DNA from: Actinocrinis sp035605935
Lineage (GTDB): Bacteria > Actinomycetota > Actinomycetes > Streptomycetales > Catenulisporaceae
Assembly (NCBI RefSeq): GCF_035605935.1
Contig: NZ_DATNGK010000135.1
Coordinates: 1-64,000 of the forward strand
DNA length: 64,000 nucleotides
Direction of reading: 5' to 3'
Part shown: positions 16,199 to 23,891 of the stretch, one piece after another
How the letters are laid out: every line of letters starts with the position of its first letter
How positions within the stretch are numbered: the first letter of the stretch is position 1
Translations under genes and position numbers: made by a program
The notes under the pieces: generated by a model
Told to the model about the DNA's origin: nothing
Databases searched by the model: none
Seen by the model: the letters and a program-made list of their open reading frames with translations, nothing else

Positions 16199-16759
16199 CT
16201 AACCAACCGCGACAGGCTCGGCTGGCAGCCGCCCGGCGAGCAGGTCCGGCAGGAGGCGGGCGAGACCGGGCGGATGAATGATCGCGTCCGTCGCCGCCAG
16301 TTCGCCGGCCGCCCACCAGCGGTGCCCGGCGATGAGGCCGCGCTCGACCTCCTCCCAGCCGGACGGGTTCAGCTCGAAGCCTTCGGCGCGCAGGAAGTAG
16401 TAGTGGTTCTCGAACCAGCGCTCCAGGCCGGCGAAACGGGCCACGCCGCTGTTGACCGCGATGATCCGGTCGAAGCGCTCCGCCGGGACGCGCAGACCGG
16501 TCTCCTCGAACAGCTCGCGCGCGGCGGCCTGTGGAAGGGACTCGCCTTCGTCAACCCCGCCGCCGGGTGTCCCCCACCAGGCGCCGCCAGGCGTCAGCGA
16601 TTCCGGGTCGACGAAGTGGAAGAGCAGGATCCTGTCGTGGCCGTCCGCGAGAATGATGCGCGCAGTGTGCCGCACCGGGAGGCCGACCTCACCCGCTGGG
16701 GTCTGCGCTCGTGTCCCATCAGCCACGTTCGGATCATATCCCGGCCAAGAACGCGACAT
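16199..16759 (-). CDS. Nudix hydrolase
   Basis: Hydrolase of nucleoside-diphosphate-linked or similar pyrophosphate substrates. The full Nudix box is present at residues 67-89: G67, E73, then R81-E82-L83, E85-E86, G88-L89, with PGGGV before it. The substrate cannot be read from sequence. No ribosome site is seen; a TACGAT box lies directly before the ATG at 16759, suggesting a leaderless start, though a GTG at 16726 would remove 11 non-conserved residues. It lies 66 bp upstream of pxpA on the same strand and back to back with the AlaX-like gene. Confidence 0.88.
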   Translation of the reverse strand: MSRSWPGYDPNVADGTRAQTPAGEVGLPVRHTARIILADGHDRILLFHFVDPESLTPGGAWWGTPGGGVDEGESLPQAAARELFEETGLRVPAERFDRIIAVNSGVARFAGLERWFENHYYFLRAEGFELNPSGWEEVERGLIAGHRWWAAGELAATDAIIHPPGLARLLPDLLAGRLPAEPVAVG

Positions 16760-16886
16760 ATCGTAGCAAATTATGCGAAACGTTCAGCACTGCTCGCCCG
16801 TCTGACTCATCCTGACCGGCCTACGTCAAGCCAGCGGTCTGCGCGAACGTCTGACCTCGGCGCGCCGTAGATGCGACACTGGAGCC

Positions 16887-17792
16887 ATGGCGTTTCCGCA
16901 CACCACGACGCTGGTGACATTTCCCAGCGGCACCACGGAGGGCAGCTCGACCATCGTCGCCGCAGTGCCCTTACCTGGCGGCGTCATCGGCGTCGTGACG
17001 GACACCACGCCGTTTCATCCGCTCGACCACAGTTGGCCGGACCAGCCGGGTGACACCGGCACGATGGAGTTCGTCAACTCGTCCGACTTCGGCGGCGCAC
17101 GCTGCCCGATCGTGGACTGTGTGACCGGCGCGGTCGGGCCGGCCGGCGAGTTCGCGCTCGGCGAGCAGATCCCGGTGCGCCGGGGTGATCCGCAGTGGAC
17201 CTGGCTCGCCGTCCACCTGGTCGAGTTCGCCTGCGCGCCCGCCGAGCCGGAGGCGCTGCTCGGCCGCGCGGTCGTGCTGCGCGCCGACTCGGCACGCCGG
17301 GCGGCGCTTTCCGCCGCGCACACCGGCTGCCACCTGCTCGCCCTGGCGCTCAACGAGGCGCTGGCCGAGCGCTGGCGCAAGCAGGCGCGGCTCGACGCGC
17401 TCGGCTCGCCGGACTTCGACGCGCTGGCGATGGACGGTTCGCGGATGGACGAGCACGCGAGCACCGACCGGTACCGGATCGGCAAGTCATTGCGCAGAAA
17501 GGGCTTCGACGCCGAGGGCCTGGCCGACGCGCTCGGCGAGATCACCGCGCGGGTCAACGCGCGGCTGGCCGGGTGGATCGCGGCCGACGCACCGGTTCGC
17601 GTCCAGGCGCCTGGCCCGGAGTTGACCGCGCGCCGGCGCTGGACCTGCGCGCTGCCCGAGGGCGCCGCCTCGATCGACTGCGGTGGCACCCACCTGTCCA
17701 GGCTCGGCGAACTCGCCTCGCTGACCACCAACCTCTCGCTGAGCGGGGACGGCACCGAACTGGTCGCGGTCACGGTACCGAAACGGATCTGA
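16887..17792 (+). CDS. AlaX-type tRNA editing / metal-dependent hydrolase
   Basis: A 301-aa protein with the metal site of free-standing alanyl-tRNA editing factors: H145-x3-H149 in HTGCH and C265-x3-H269 in CGGTH. These correspond to the HxxxH and CxxxH pairs of the AlaRS/ThrRS editing fold, which remove Ser or Gly mischarged onto tRNA-Ala. The N-terminal 140 residues form a beta-rich domain like those preceding AlaX cores. No AlaRS catalytic core is present. The ATG follows GACACT by 6 nt and GGAG by only 2 nt, so a leaderless mRNA is plausible. The role is inferred from motifs; a different hydrolase function is possible. Confidence 0.78.
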   Translation: MAFPHTTTLVTFPSGTTEGSSTIVAAVPLPGGVIGVVTDTTPFHPLDHSWPDQPGDTGTMEFVNSSDFGGARCPIVDCVTGAVGPAGEFALGEQIPVRRGDPQWTWLAVHLVEFACAPAEPEALLGRAVVLRADSARRAALSAAHTGCHLLALALNEALAERWRKQARLDALGSPDFDALAMDGSRMDEHASTDRYRIGKSLRRKGFDAEGLADALGEITARVNARLAGWIAADAPVRVQAPGPELTARRRWTCALPEGAASIDCGGTHLSRLGELASLTTNLSLSGDGTELVAVTVPKRI

Positions 17793-18043
17793 GGCAATCT
17801 CCGGGGTCAGTGAGAAACAGTCTCCGAGCCCTGAGTGAAACGGGCGCCACCGGGAAGATGTGACCGGGAAGCGATGCGGACGGCGTGATCCGCACGTCCC
17901 GCGCGCCCGCCGGCGACCGGGTCACCGACTGAAATCAGCTATCGAATTCACCGTCCGCCGAGCAGTGAATCAGCGCCCGAACATAGCGAGATAAGGTCAC
18001 GTACCCTGTCGCGATCCGATTACGGCTGCTACGGTCCACTACC

Positions 18044-18631
18044 GTGGCGGCGACCACGGTGACTCACCTGCGCTCGGCGCGGGCCTTCGACGCGGAGGCC
18101 CGGGCCAGCTTCGACGCGTTCTTCGACGCGCATCACCGCGACCTGGCCAGGCTGGCCTTCCTGCTGTCCGGCGACCCGGACGCGGCCGAAGACCTGACCG
18201 CGGAAGCGTTCACCCAGGCCTGGAAGCGCTGGGAGCAGGTCACCGGCTCGGACGTGCCACTGGCCTACGTGCGCCGGATCGTGGTGAACCTGGCGGCCAG
18301 CCGGGTGCGCCGGCTGGTGCGCGAGCGGCGTGGCTGGCGGCTGCTCGGCGCGGCGTGGACCGATCGGGTGGACGGGCCCGACCTGGCCGCGAGCGCGGAC
18401 GTGCGAGAGGCGCTGCGGCGGCTTCCGGTGCGCAAGCGGGCCTGCGTCGTGCTGCGGCACTACTACGGCCTCAGCGAGCAGGAAACCGCCACGACGCTGG
18501 GGATATCGGTCGGAACGGTCAAGAGCCAGACCTCGCGGGGCGTGGCCGAACTGGCCACATTGCTCGGCGCGCGTCCGAACGGGCGCGCGGTTAAGAACGG
18601 GGCGGCCAAGGACGGGGCGGCCCAGCGATGA
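18044..18631 (+). CDS. RNA polymerase sigma factor, SigE-like/ECF type
   Basis: A 195-aa sigma-70 family factor with region 2 (residues about 20-90; DAAEDLTAEAFTQAWKRW) and region 4 (about 125-180; LPVRKRACVVLRHYYGLSEQ then GTVKSQTSRG). The pattern is that of the actinobacterial SigE-like 50S family rather than a classical stress ECF. The GTG start lies 8 nt after TACGGT, so the transcript may be nearly leaderless. Its stop overlaps the start of a membrane protein gene (ATGA), which is likely to regulate it. Confidence 0.9.
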   Translation: MAATTVTHLRSARAFDAEARASFDAFFDAHHRDLARLAFLLSGDPDAAEDLTAEAFTQAWKRWEQVTGSDVPLAYVRRIVVNLAASRVRRLVRERRGWRLLGAAWTDRVDGPDLAASADVREALRRLPVRKRACVVLRHYYGLSEQETATTLGISVGTVKSQTSRGVAELATLLGARPNGRAVKNGAAKDGAAQR

Positions 18632-19575
18632 CAAACCCGGTACGTGGTGGCAGGGCGGGCGAGAGCGGCGCGGGTGGCGGCGCCCGGGAGGAAGCGGCGC
18701 TCGCCGTGCGCAGCAGCTCCGAACTCGGCAGCGTGTGGCTGACCGAGGTCCTCGACTCCGAGTTCGCCGGGTACGAGCCCGACACGCACCGGATCCGCAC
18801 GCTGCTCGACGAGCGGCTCGAGGACGGCGGCGGCAAGGCGAGAGGCGTCGGTGGCGGGGTACGCATTCCAGTCCTGGGAATGCGGCTGGCCGGCATTCCC
18901 GCAGGCATCGCGGCGGCGGCGCTGTGCGCGACGGTGGCTGTCGCGGTGACTGCGACGGTCGCGAATGATCAGCCGCACTCGTCGCCGGAAGCCGCCACGG
19001 GTCACAGCGGCCTGCCCGCCGCCAGTGGGGTGCCATCCGGCGCGAACGACCACTCGCAGGCCGGTCCGGCCGCTTCGGCTACGCACACCAGCGCCAACGG
19101 CCAGGGCGCGCAGACGGCGACCAAGTCGGCCGGCCCGAGTGAGAGCCCACCGGCCTCCGCGTCAGCGCCGCCCTCGGGCTCGGGTCCGTCGCTGGTCAGA
19201 GCGGTCGGCGCGCTCGCTGCGTCCAGCAACGCGCAGTGGACCGAGGAGGACGTGCACATCACCCTCCAGGACCCGGTCACCGCGCTGCAGCTGACCATCC
19301 GGATCACGCCGAATGCCGGCTACTCGAAAGAGAATTTCTGGTCGGATCATGACATCGGGCAGTTCGACGTGTCGGTGAACCCGAACGCGGGCGGTCTCAT
19401 TTACACATTCACCCTCAAGCAGGGCAACGCCATCCAGGCCGGCCCGTTCACCATCGCGGCCCAGTTCCAGCATGACAGCAGCCCGCATGACACGAGCGGT
19501 GACACGTACTCGCTGAGCGTGACGACCGACCCGGCGCACGGCTCGACTTCCTCGGGCGCGCAGGGCGGCTTCTAG
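18628..19575 (+). CDS. Membrane-anchored protein coupled to sigma factor
   Basis: Unrecognised 315-aa protein. Residues 1-85 are charged and presumably cytoplasmic, one membrane helix spans about 88-112 (rich in Ala, Val and Thr), residues about 115-195 are a Ser/Ala/Pro/Gly linker, and residues about 200-305 form a beta-rich extracellular domain with several Trp and Phe. Position and layout suggest an anti-sigma or signal-sensing partner of the overlapping sigma gene, but there is no zinc-finger HxxxCxxC motif. The extracellular domain could sense an envelope ligand (inference). Confidence 0.75.
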   Translation: MTNPVRGGRAGESGAGGGAREEAALAVRSSSELGSVWLTEVLDSEFAGYEPDTHRIRTLLDERLEDGGGKARGVGGGVRIPVLGMRLAGIPAGIAAAALCATVAVAVTATVANDQPHSSPEAATGHSGLPAASGVPSGANDHSQAGPAASATHTSANGQGAQTATKSAGPSESPPASASAPPSGSGPSLVRAVGALAASSNAQWTEEDVHITLQDPVTALQLTIRITPNAGYSKENFWSDHDIGQFDVSVNPNAGGLIYTFTLKQGNAIQAGPFTIAAQFQHDSSPHDTSGDTYSLSVTTDPAHGSTSSGAQGGF

Positions 19576-19584
19576 GGCACCGAG

Positions 19585-19599
19585 CGTGAAACTTTCACG
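19585..19599. terminator. Short perfect inverted repeat between convergent genes
   Basis: CGTGAAA-C-TTTCACG is an exact 7-1-7 palindrome, 10 bp after the membrane-protein stop and before the end of the converging dehydrogenase gene. The one-base centre makes it a poor RNA hairpin, so a protein-binding site is equally possible. Confidence 0.35.
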
Positions 19600-19666
19600 A
19601 CACGGGCATGATCAGAGTACTGTGACAGTCTCGCGATACAGCATTAGAGCCCTGATACTCTGCGGT

Positions 19667-21316
19667 TCACGAGACCGCCTTGGCGGCCTCGCGTCCCGCC
19701 GTGCGGCCGGAAAACAGGCAGCCGCCGAGGAAGGTTCCCTCCAGCGACCGGTAGCCATGCATGCCGCCACCGCCGAAGCCGGCCACCTCGCCTGCCGCGT
19801 AAAGGCCAGGTAGCGGCTGCCCGTCCGCGCGCAGCACTCGGCCGGACAAGTCGGTTTCCAGGCCGCCGAGCGACTTGCGCGTCAGGATATTGAGTTTCAC
19901 GGCGATGAGCGGCCCTGCCTTCTCATCGAGCAGTCGGTGCGGGGCGGCCACTCGGATCAGCCGGTCTCCGCGGTAGGCCCGCGCGCCGTGGATCGCGGTA
20001 ACTTGCAGGTCCTTGGTGAACTTGTTGCCGATCTCCCGGTCGCGCGCCTCCACCTGCCTGGTCACCTCGCCCAGATCCAGCAGCGGCTTGTCGGTCAGCG
20101 CGTTCATCCCGTCCACAAGTCGCGGCAGCGAGTCGGCGACCACGAAGTCGACGCCGTGCCGCTTGAACGCCTCGACCGGGGCCGGGGCGCCCGGACCGAT
20201 CCGGCCGAGCAGCTGCCTGATGCTCTTGCCGGTCAAGTCAGGGTTCTGTTCAGAGCCGGAGAGCGCGAACTCTTTCTCGATGATCTTCTGGGTGAGCAGG
20301 AACCAGGTGTACTCGTGCCCGGTGCGCATGATGTGTTCCAGCGTGCCGAGCGTGTCGAAGCCGGGGAACAGCGGCACCGGCAGCCTGCGTCCCGTGGCGT
20401 CCAGCCAGAGTGAGGACGGACCCGGCAGGATCCTGATTCCGTGTAGCGGCCAGACCGGGTTCCAGTTGGTCACCCCCTCGGTGTAATGCCACATCCGGTC
20501 GCCGTTGATCAGCCGGCCGCCCGCCGCGTCGGCGATCTCCAGCATGCGCCCGTCGACGTGCGCGGGAACGCCGGAAAGCAGGTTGCGTGGCGGCTGACCG
20601 AGCCGCGCCGGCCAGTTGCGGCGCACCAGCTCGTGGTTGCCGCCGATGCCGCCCGAGGTGACCACGACTGCCTGAGCGGTAAAGGAGAACTCGCCGGCTG
20701 CGGTCCGCGAACTCGGCGCGCCGCGCCGGGCATCGCTGGGTTCGAGCACGGTGCCGTGTACGCCGGTGACCGCGCCGTCGGTCACGATGACGTCATCGAC
20801 GCGGTGCCGGAACGCGAATCGCACCTTTCCCTCAGCGGCCGCGGCGCGCACCCGCCGCTCGAAGGGTTCGACGACTCCGGGTCCGGTGCCCCAGGTGATG
20901 TGGAAGCGCGGGACCGAGTTGCCGTGACCGTCGGCGAGGTAGCCGCCGCGTTCGGCCCAGCCGACGATCGGGAAGAGGCGCACGCCCTGGGCGTGCAACC
21001 AGGAGCGCTTCTCGGTGGCGGCGAAATCCACGTAAGCCTCGGCCCAGCGCCGCGGCCAGTAGTCCTCTTCGCGGTCGAAGCCGGCGCTGCCCAGCCAGTC
21101 CTGCCAGGCCAGCTCGTGGGAGTCGCGGATGCCCATCCGGCGCTGTTCCGGGGAATCGACGAAGAACAGTCCGCCGAAGGACCAGAACGCCTGGCCGCCG
21201 AGCGAGGCCTCCGGTTCCTGCTCGACGAGGATCACCCGCCGTCCGGCGTCGGCCAGTTCGGCGGTCGCCACCAGCCCGGCAAGCCCGCCTCCGACCACGA
21301 TGACATCCGTGTCCAC
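19667..21316 (-). CDS. FAD-binding dehydrogenase, 3-ketosteroid dehydrogenase-like
   Basis: Flavoprotein of 549 aa in the fumarate reductase/KSTD superfamily. The N-terminal dinucleotide loop is VVGGGLAGLVATAEL, followed by EQEPEASLGGQAFWS, and the C-terminal FAD segment reads GLYAAGEVAGFGGGG and SLEGTFLGGCLFSGR. The group is annotated as 'FAD-binding dehydrogenase' in many actinomycetes; the substrate is unknown and need not be a steroid. Start GTG 21316 follows a GAGG-containing stretch. The gene stands alone, back to back with a phosphopantetheinyl transferase gene. Confidence 0.88.
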   Translation of the reverse strand: MDTDVIVVGGGLAGLVATAELADAGRRVILVEQEPEASLGGQAFWSFGGLFFVDSPEQRRMGIRDSHELAWQDWLGSAGFDREEDYWPRRWAEAYVDFAATEKRSWLHAQGVRLFPIVGWAERGGYLADGHGNSVPRFHITWGTGPGVVEPFERRVRAAAAEGKVRFAFRHRVDDVIVTDGAVTGVHGTVLEPSDARRGAPSSRTAAGEFSFTAQAVVVTSGGIGGNHELVRRNWPARLGQPPRNLLSGVPAHVDGRMLEIADAAGGRLINGDRMWHYTEGVTNWNPVWPLHGIRILPGPSSLWLDATGRRLPVPLFPGFDTLGTLEHIMRTGHEYTWFLLTQKIIEKEFALSGSEQNPDLTGKSIRQLLGRIGPGAPAPVEAFKRHGVDFVVADSLPRLVDGMNALTDKPLLDLGEVTRQVEARDREIGNKFTKDLQVTAIHGARAYRGDRLIRVAAPHRLLDEKAGPLIAVKLNILTRKSLGGLETDLSGRVLRADGQPLPGLYAAGEVAGFGGGGMHGYRSLEGTFLGGCLFSGRTAGREAAKAVS

Positions 21317-21421
21317 GACGACCGCACCTCGTCTCTACGCGTTGTCTCCACCGGTTTGTTCGCCGGGTCGCAGGCTGATCGTAGGCCGCGGCGCGATCAC
21401 TCCTCAACGAAGCATACGAAC

Positions 21422-21498
21422 GTTTGGGGCGGTTGCACTCTGTCGCGTCCATTGGAAGTTCGGTGCCGCTGCGCTCGGAGGTTTGGTGCGGCTGTACT
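21422..21498. repeat. Three imperfect 18-bp direct repeats upstream of PPTase
   Basis: Copies at 21422-21439, 21458-21475 and 21481-21498 fit GTTYGGKGCSGYTGYRCT. They lie in the 219-bp divergent promoter region, ending 37 bp before the phosphopantetheinyl transferase start. Directly repeated sites of this kind can bind activators, but spacing between copies is uneven (36 and 23 bp). Confidence 0.4.
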
Positions 21499-21535
21499 GT
21501 GCCTGACACACTGCGAGCATGATCGAGGAGCGGGC

Positions 21536-22234
21536 GTGATCGAGGAACTGCTGCCGCCCGGCGCGATTGCCGTCGAGACGCGGACCGATCCCCCGGACGC
21601 CGTGCTGTTTCCCGAGGAGCAGGCGGAACTCGCGTTAGCCGTGGAGAAGCGGCGGCTGGAGTTCACCACCGTCAGGCACTGCGCTCGCAGCGCGCTGGCC
21701 CGGCTCGGCGTCGCACCCGTCGCGATCCTGCCCGGCCTACGCGGCGCACCACAATGGCCGGCCGGCATCGTGGGCAGCATGACGCACTGCGCCGGGTACC
21801 GGGCGGCCGTGGTCGCTCGCAGCGAGGAGCTGGCGACCATCGGCGTGGACGCGGAACCGCACGAGGCGTTGCCGCCGGAGGTGCTGACCACGGTCACGAT
21901 CCCGGAGGAACGCGAGCGGCTGGAACGGCTCGCGGCGCAACAGCCGGCCGTGCACTGGGACCGGCTGCTGTTCAGCGCGAAGGAGTCGGTGTACAAGGCG
22001 TGGTTTCCGCTGACCGGCCGGTGGCTCGACTTCGAGGAGGCGAGCGTCGACTTCCGGGCGCCTGATCACGAATCGGGTTCGTTTTACGCGCGGTTGCTGG
22101 TGCCGGGACCGGTGGTCGCGGGGGTCACGCTGCTCGGATTCACCGGACATTGGCTGGTGCGGGACGGGTTGCTGTTCACCGCGATAGCGGTGGCGCCGAA
22201 CGGATCTTCCGCAGAACGAACGATCGTGCTATGA
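21536..22234 (+). CDS. 4'-phosphopantetheinyl transferase, Sfp/EntD type
   Basis: Enzyme transferring phosphopantetheine from CoA to carrier proteins of polyketide, peptide or siderophore synthases. Magnesium-binding Asp105 and Glu107 are in GVDAEP, and the FSAKESVYKAW motif supplies Lys149, Glu150 and Lys154. The central MTHCAGY and the length of 232 aa fit the EntD/Npt subgroup. GTG 21536 is preceded by GAGGAG at 5 nt spacing. Its stop overlaps the start of a TetR gene (ATGA). No biosynthetic cluster is adjacent, so it may serve pathways elsewhere in the genome. Confidence 0.93.
   Translation: MIEELLPPGAIAVETRTDPPDAVLFPEEQAELALAVEKRRLEFTTVRHCARSALARLGVAPVAILPGLRGAPQWPAGIVGSMTHCAGYRAAVVARSEELATIGVDAEPHEALPPEVLTTVTIPEERERLERLAAQQPAVHWDRLLFSAKESVYKAWFPLTGRWLDFEEASVDFRAPDHESGSFYARLLVPGPVVAGVTLLGFTGHWLVRDGLLFTAIAVAPNGSSAERTIVL
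22213..22230. promoter_or_regulatory. 18-bp element, inverted copy of 22923-22940
   Basis: AGAACGAACGATCGTGCT occurs here, inside the last codons of the PPTase gene and ending immediately before the TetR start codon. Its exact reverse complement lies in the first codons of the hydrolase gene. The core ACGATCGT is palindromic, as expected for a TetR-type operator. Confidence 0.65.
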
Positions 22235-22842
22235 ATGTTCGCGTGAGCAAAGGAGAGGCGACTCGACAGGCGGTTCTCGACGAGGCGGTCGGGACGGCCG
22301 CGCGGCTGGGGCTCGCCGGCCTGACCATCGGCTCGCTCGCCTCCCGGCTCGAACTGTCCAAGAGCGGGCTTTTCGCGCACTTCAAGTCGAAGGAATCGCT
22401 TCAGCTTCAGGTGCTCGAACGGGCCCGCGACCTGTTCAGCGAGGAGGTCGTGCGGCCCGCGCTCAAGGCGCCGCGCGGCGAGCGGCGAGTGCGTGCGCTG
22501 TTCGAGCACTGGCTGCGCACGATCATCCACGGCGGCTCCGAGTGCCTGTTCGTCTCCGCCTCCGCAGAGTTCGACGACCAGCCGGGACCCGTGCGTGACC
22601 AGCTGGTGCGCGACCATCGGGACTTCGCCGACTCGGTGGCGCAGATGTTCCGCACCGGTATCGCGGAGGGCGAGTTCCGGCCGGACGCCGACGCGGAACA
22701 GTTCGCGCACGACCTGCACGCCGTCATGCTCGGGTTCTTCCACGCCTGCCGGCTGCTCAACGACCCGAAGGCGGAGAGCCGCACCCGGCATGCCTTCGAA
22801 GCGCTCATCGACGCGGTACGCGTGACACCACGCATTACGTAG
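22231..22842 (+). CDS. TetR-family transcriptional regulator
   Basis: A 203-aa repressor. The N-terminal helix-turn-helix reads LTIGSLASRLELSKSGLFAHF (about residues 33-53 when counted from the ATG), and the remainder is the all-helical ligand domain with a TetR C-terminal fold. Start ATG 22231 overlaps the PPTase stop; a GTG at 22243 is a possible alternative. The identical inverted elements flanking the gene (22213 and 22923) suggest it represses itself and the alpha/beta hydrolase gene that follows after 56 bp. Confidence 0.9.
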   Translation: MNVRVSKGEATRQAVLDEAVGTAARLGLAGLTIGSLASRLELSKSGLFAHFKSKESLQLQVLERARDLFSEEVVRPALKAPRGERRVRALFEHWLRTIIHGGSECLFVSASAEFDDQPGPVRDQLVRDHRDFADSVAQMFRTGIAEGEFRPDADAEQFAHDLHAVMLGFFHACRLLNDPKAESRTRHAFEALIDAVRVTPRIT

Positions 22843-22898
22843 CCGCCGACTGACTGCCTGACTTACGCAGCCTCACCGCTAACTAATCGGAGTTCTCA

Positions 22899-23876
22899 AT
22901 GACCGAGTCACTCATCGAAAAAAGCACGATCGTTCGTTCTTCTTTCGCGTTGCGGCAGCGCGCTACCCGCGCCGCCTTCCGGACGCTGGAGCGCCGAGCG
23001 CCACGATTGGGCGCGCGCTGGGCCGAACGGGTTTGGTGCACGGTGCAGCATGCGGACCGGTCGCGTGCGGTGCCGGCCGCACCGGGCGACCTCGTCACCA
23101 TCCCGCTGCACAGGAATGCGGAACCGACGTTCGTCGCAGAGGTCTGGGGTACCTCCGGTCCTGTCGTCTATCTCCTGCACGGCTGGGGCGGTCATCGCAG
23201 TCAGTTCGGCGCGTTTGTCGCGCCGCTGACCGCCGCCGGGTTCCGGGTCGTCGCGATCGACACGCCAAGTCACGGCGATTCCGGTCCCGGCTCGTTCGGG
23301 GCCAACCGCAGTCTGATCACCGAGTTCACGGCCGCATTGTCGGCCGCCGCGCGGGCGTTCGGGCCCGCGCACGCCGTCATCGGCCACTCGCTCGGCGGCG
23401 GGTCGGCAGCGCTCGCGGTACTCGACGGATTGCCCACGAGGCGCCTCGTGCTCATCTCGCCGATGACTGACCCGACGCAGTTCATGCGGGGATTCGCCGC
23501 GATGCTCGGCTTCGGCGACCGCGTTCGGACCGGCTTGATGCGGCGGCTGGAACTGCGGACCGGTCGGCCGATGTCAGACTTCGACGCGGTCGGCCGGGCG
23601 ACAGCGGTGTCCCAGGCCGAACCGCCACTCGATGACGCGCAACTGCCGTCGCTGCTGGTCATCCACGACCGTGCGGACAAGCAGATCCCGTTCGGCATGG
23701 GTAAGGCGATCGCCGCCGCGTGGCAGGGAGCAGAGTTGCTGAGTACGACCGGCCTCGGGCACAACCGGATCCTGCGCGACCCGGAGGTGATCCGCAGCGC
23801 GGTGGCATTCGTCCAGGTCAGCAGCACACAGGCCTATCAGGATTCTGTGTCCAGCAAAACGGGACAAGCCGCGTAG
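22899..23876 (+). CDS. Alpha/beta hydrolase
   Basis: A 325-aa serine hydrolase. The oxyanion region is LLHGWGGHRSQF, the nucleophile is Ser164 in GHSLGGG, the acid Asp is likely in HDRADKQIPF, and the His is in GLGHNRIL. Substrate is unknown; related proteins include esterases. The ATG is preceded by GGAG at 7 nt. Codons about 9-14 contain the second copy of the putative TetR operator, so regulation probably acts at or just after the start of transcription. No signal peptide is evident. Confidence 0.88.
   Translation: MTESLIEKSTIVRSSFALRQRATRAAFRTLERRAPRLGARWAERVWCTVQHADRSRAVPAAPGDLVTIPLHRNAEPTFVAEVWGTSGPVVYLLHGWGGHRSQFGAFVAPLTAAGFRVVAIDTPSHGDSGPGSFGANRSLITEFTAALSAAARAFGPAHAVIGHSLGGGSAALAVLDGLPTRRLVLISPMTDPTQFMRGFAAMLGFGDRVRTGLMRRLELRTGRPMSDFDAVGRATAVSQAEPPLDDAQLPSLLVIHDRADKQIPFGMGKAIAAAWQGAELLSTTGLGHNRILRDPEVIRSAVAFVQVSSTQAYQDSVSSKTGQAA
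22923..22940. promoter_or_regulatory. 18-bp element, inverted copy of 22213-22230
   Basis: AGCACGATCGTTCGTTCT is the exact reverse complement of the element ahead of the TetR gene. It lies 25-42 nt inside the hydrolase coding sequence, suggesting a roadblock-type operator, or that the true start of the hydrolase is further downstream. Confidence 0.62.
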
Positions 23877-23891
23877 CGCAGTACCGCTGGC

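Noticed and set aside
20486..21535. Long N-terminal extension of the phosphopantetheinyl transferase frame
   Set aside because: It overlaps the FAD dehydrogenase in antisense; the real start is GTG 21536 with a good GAGGAG site.
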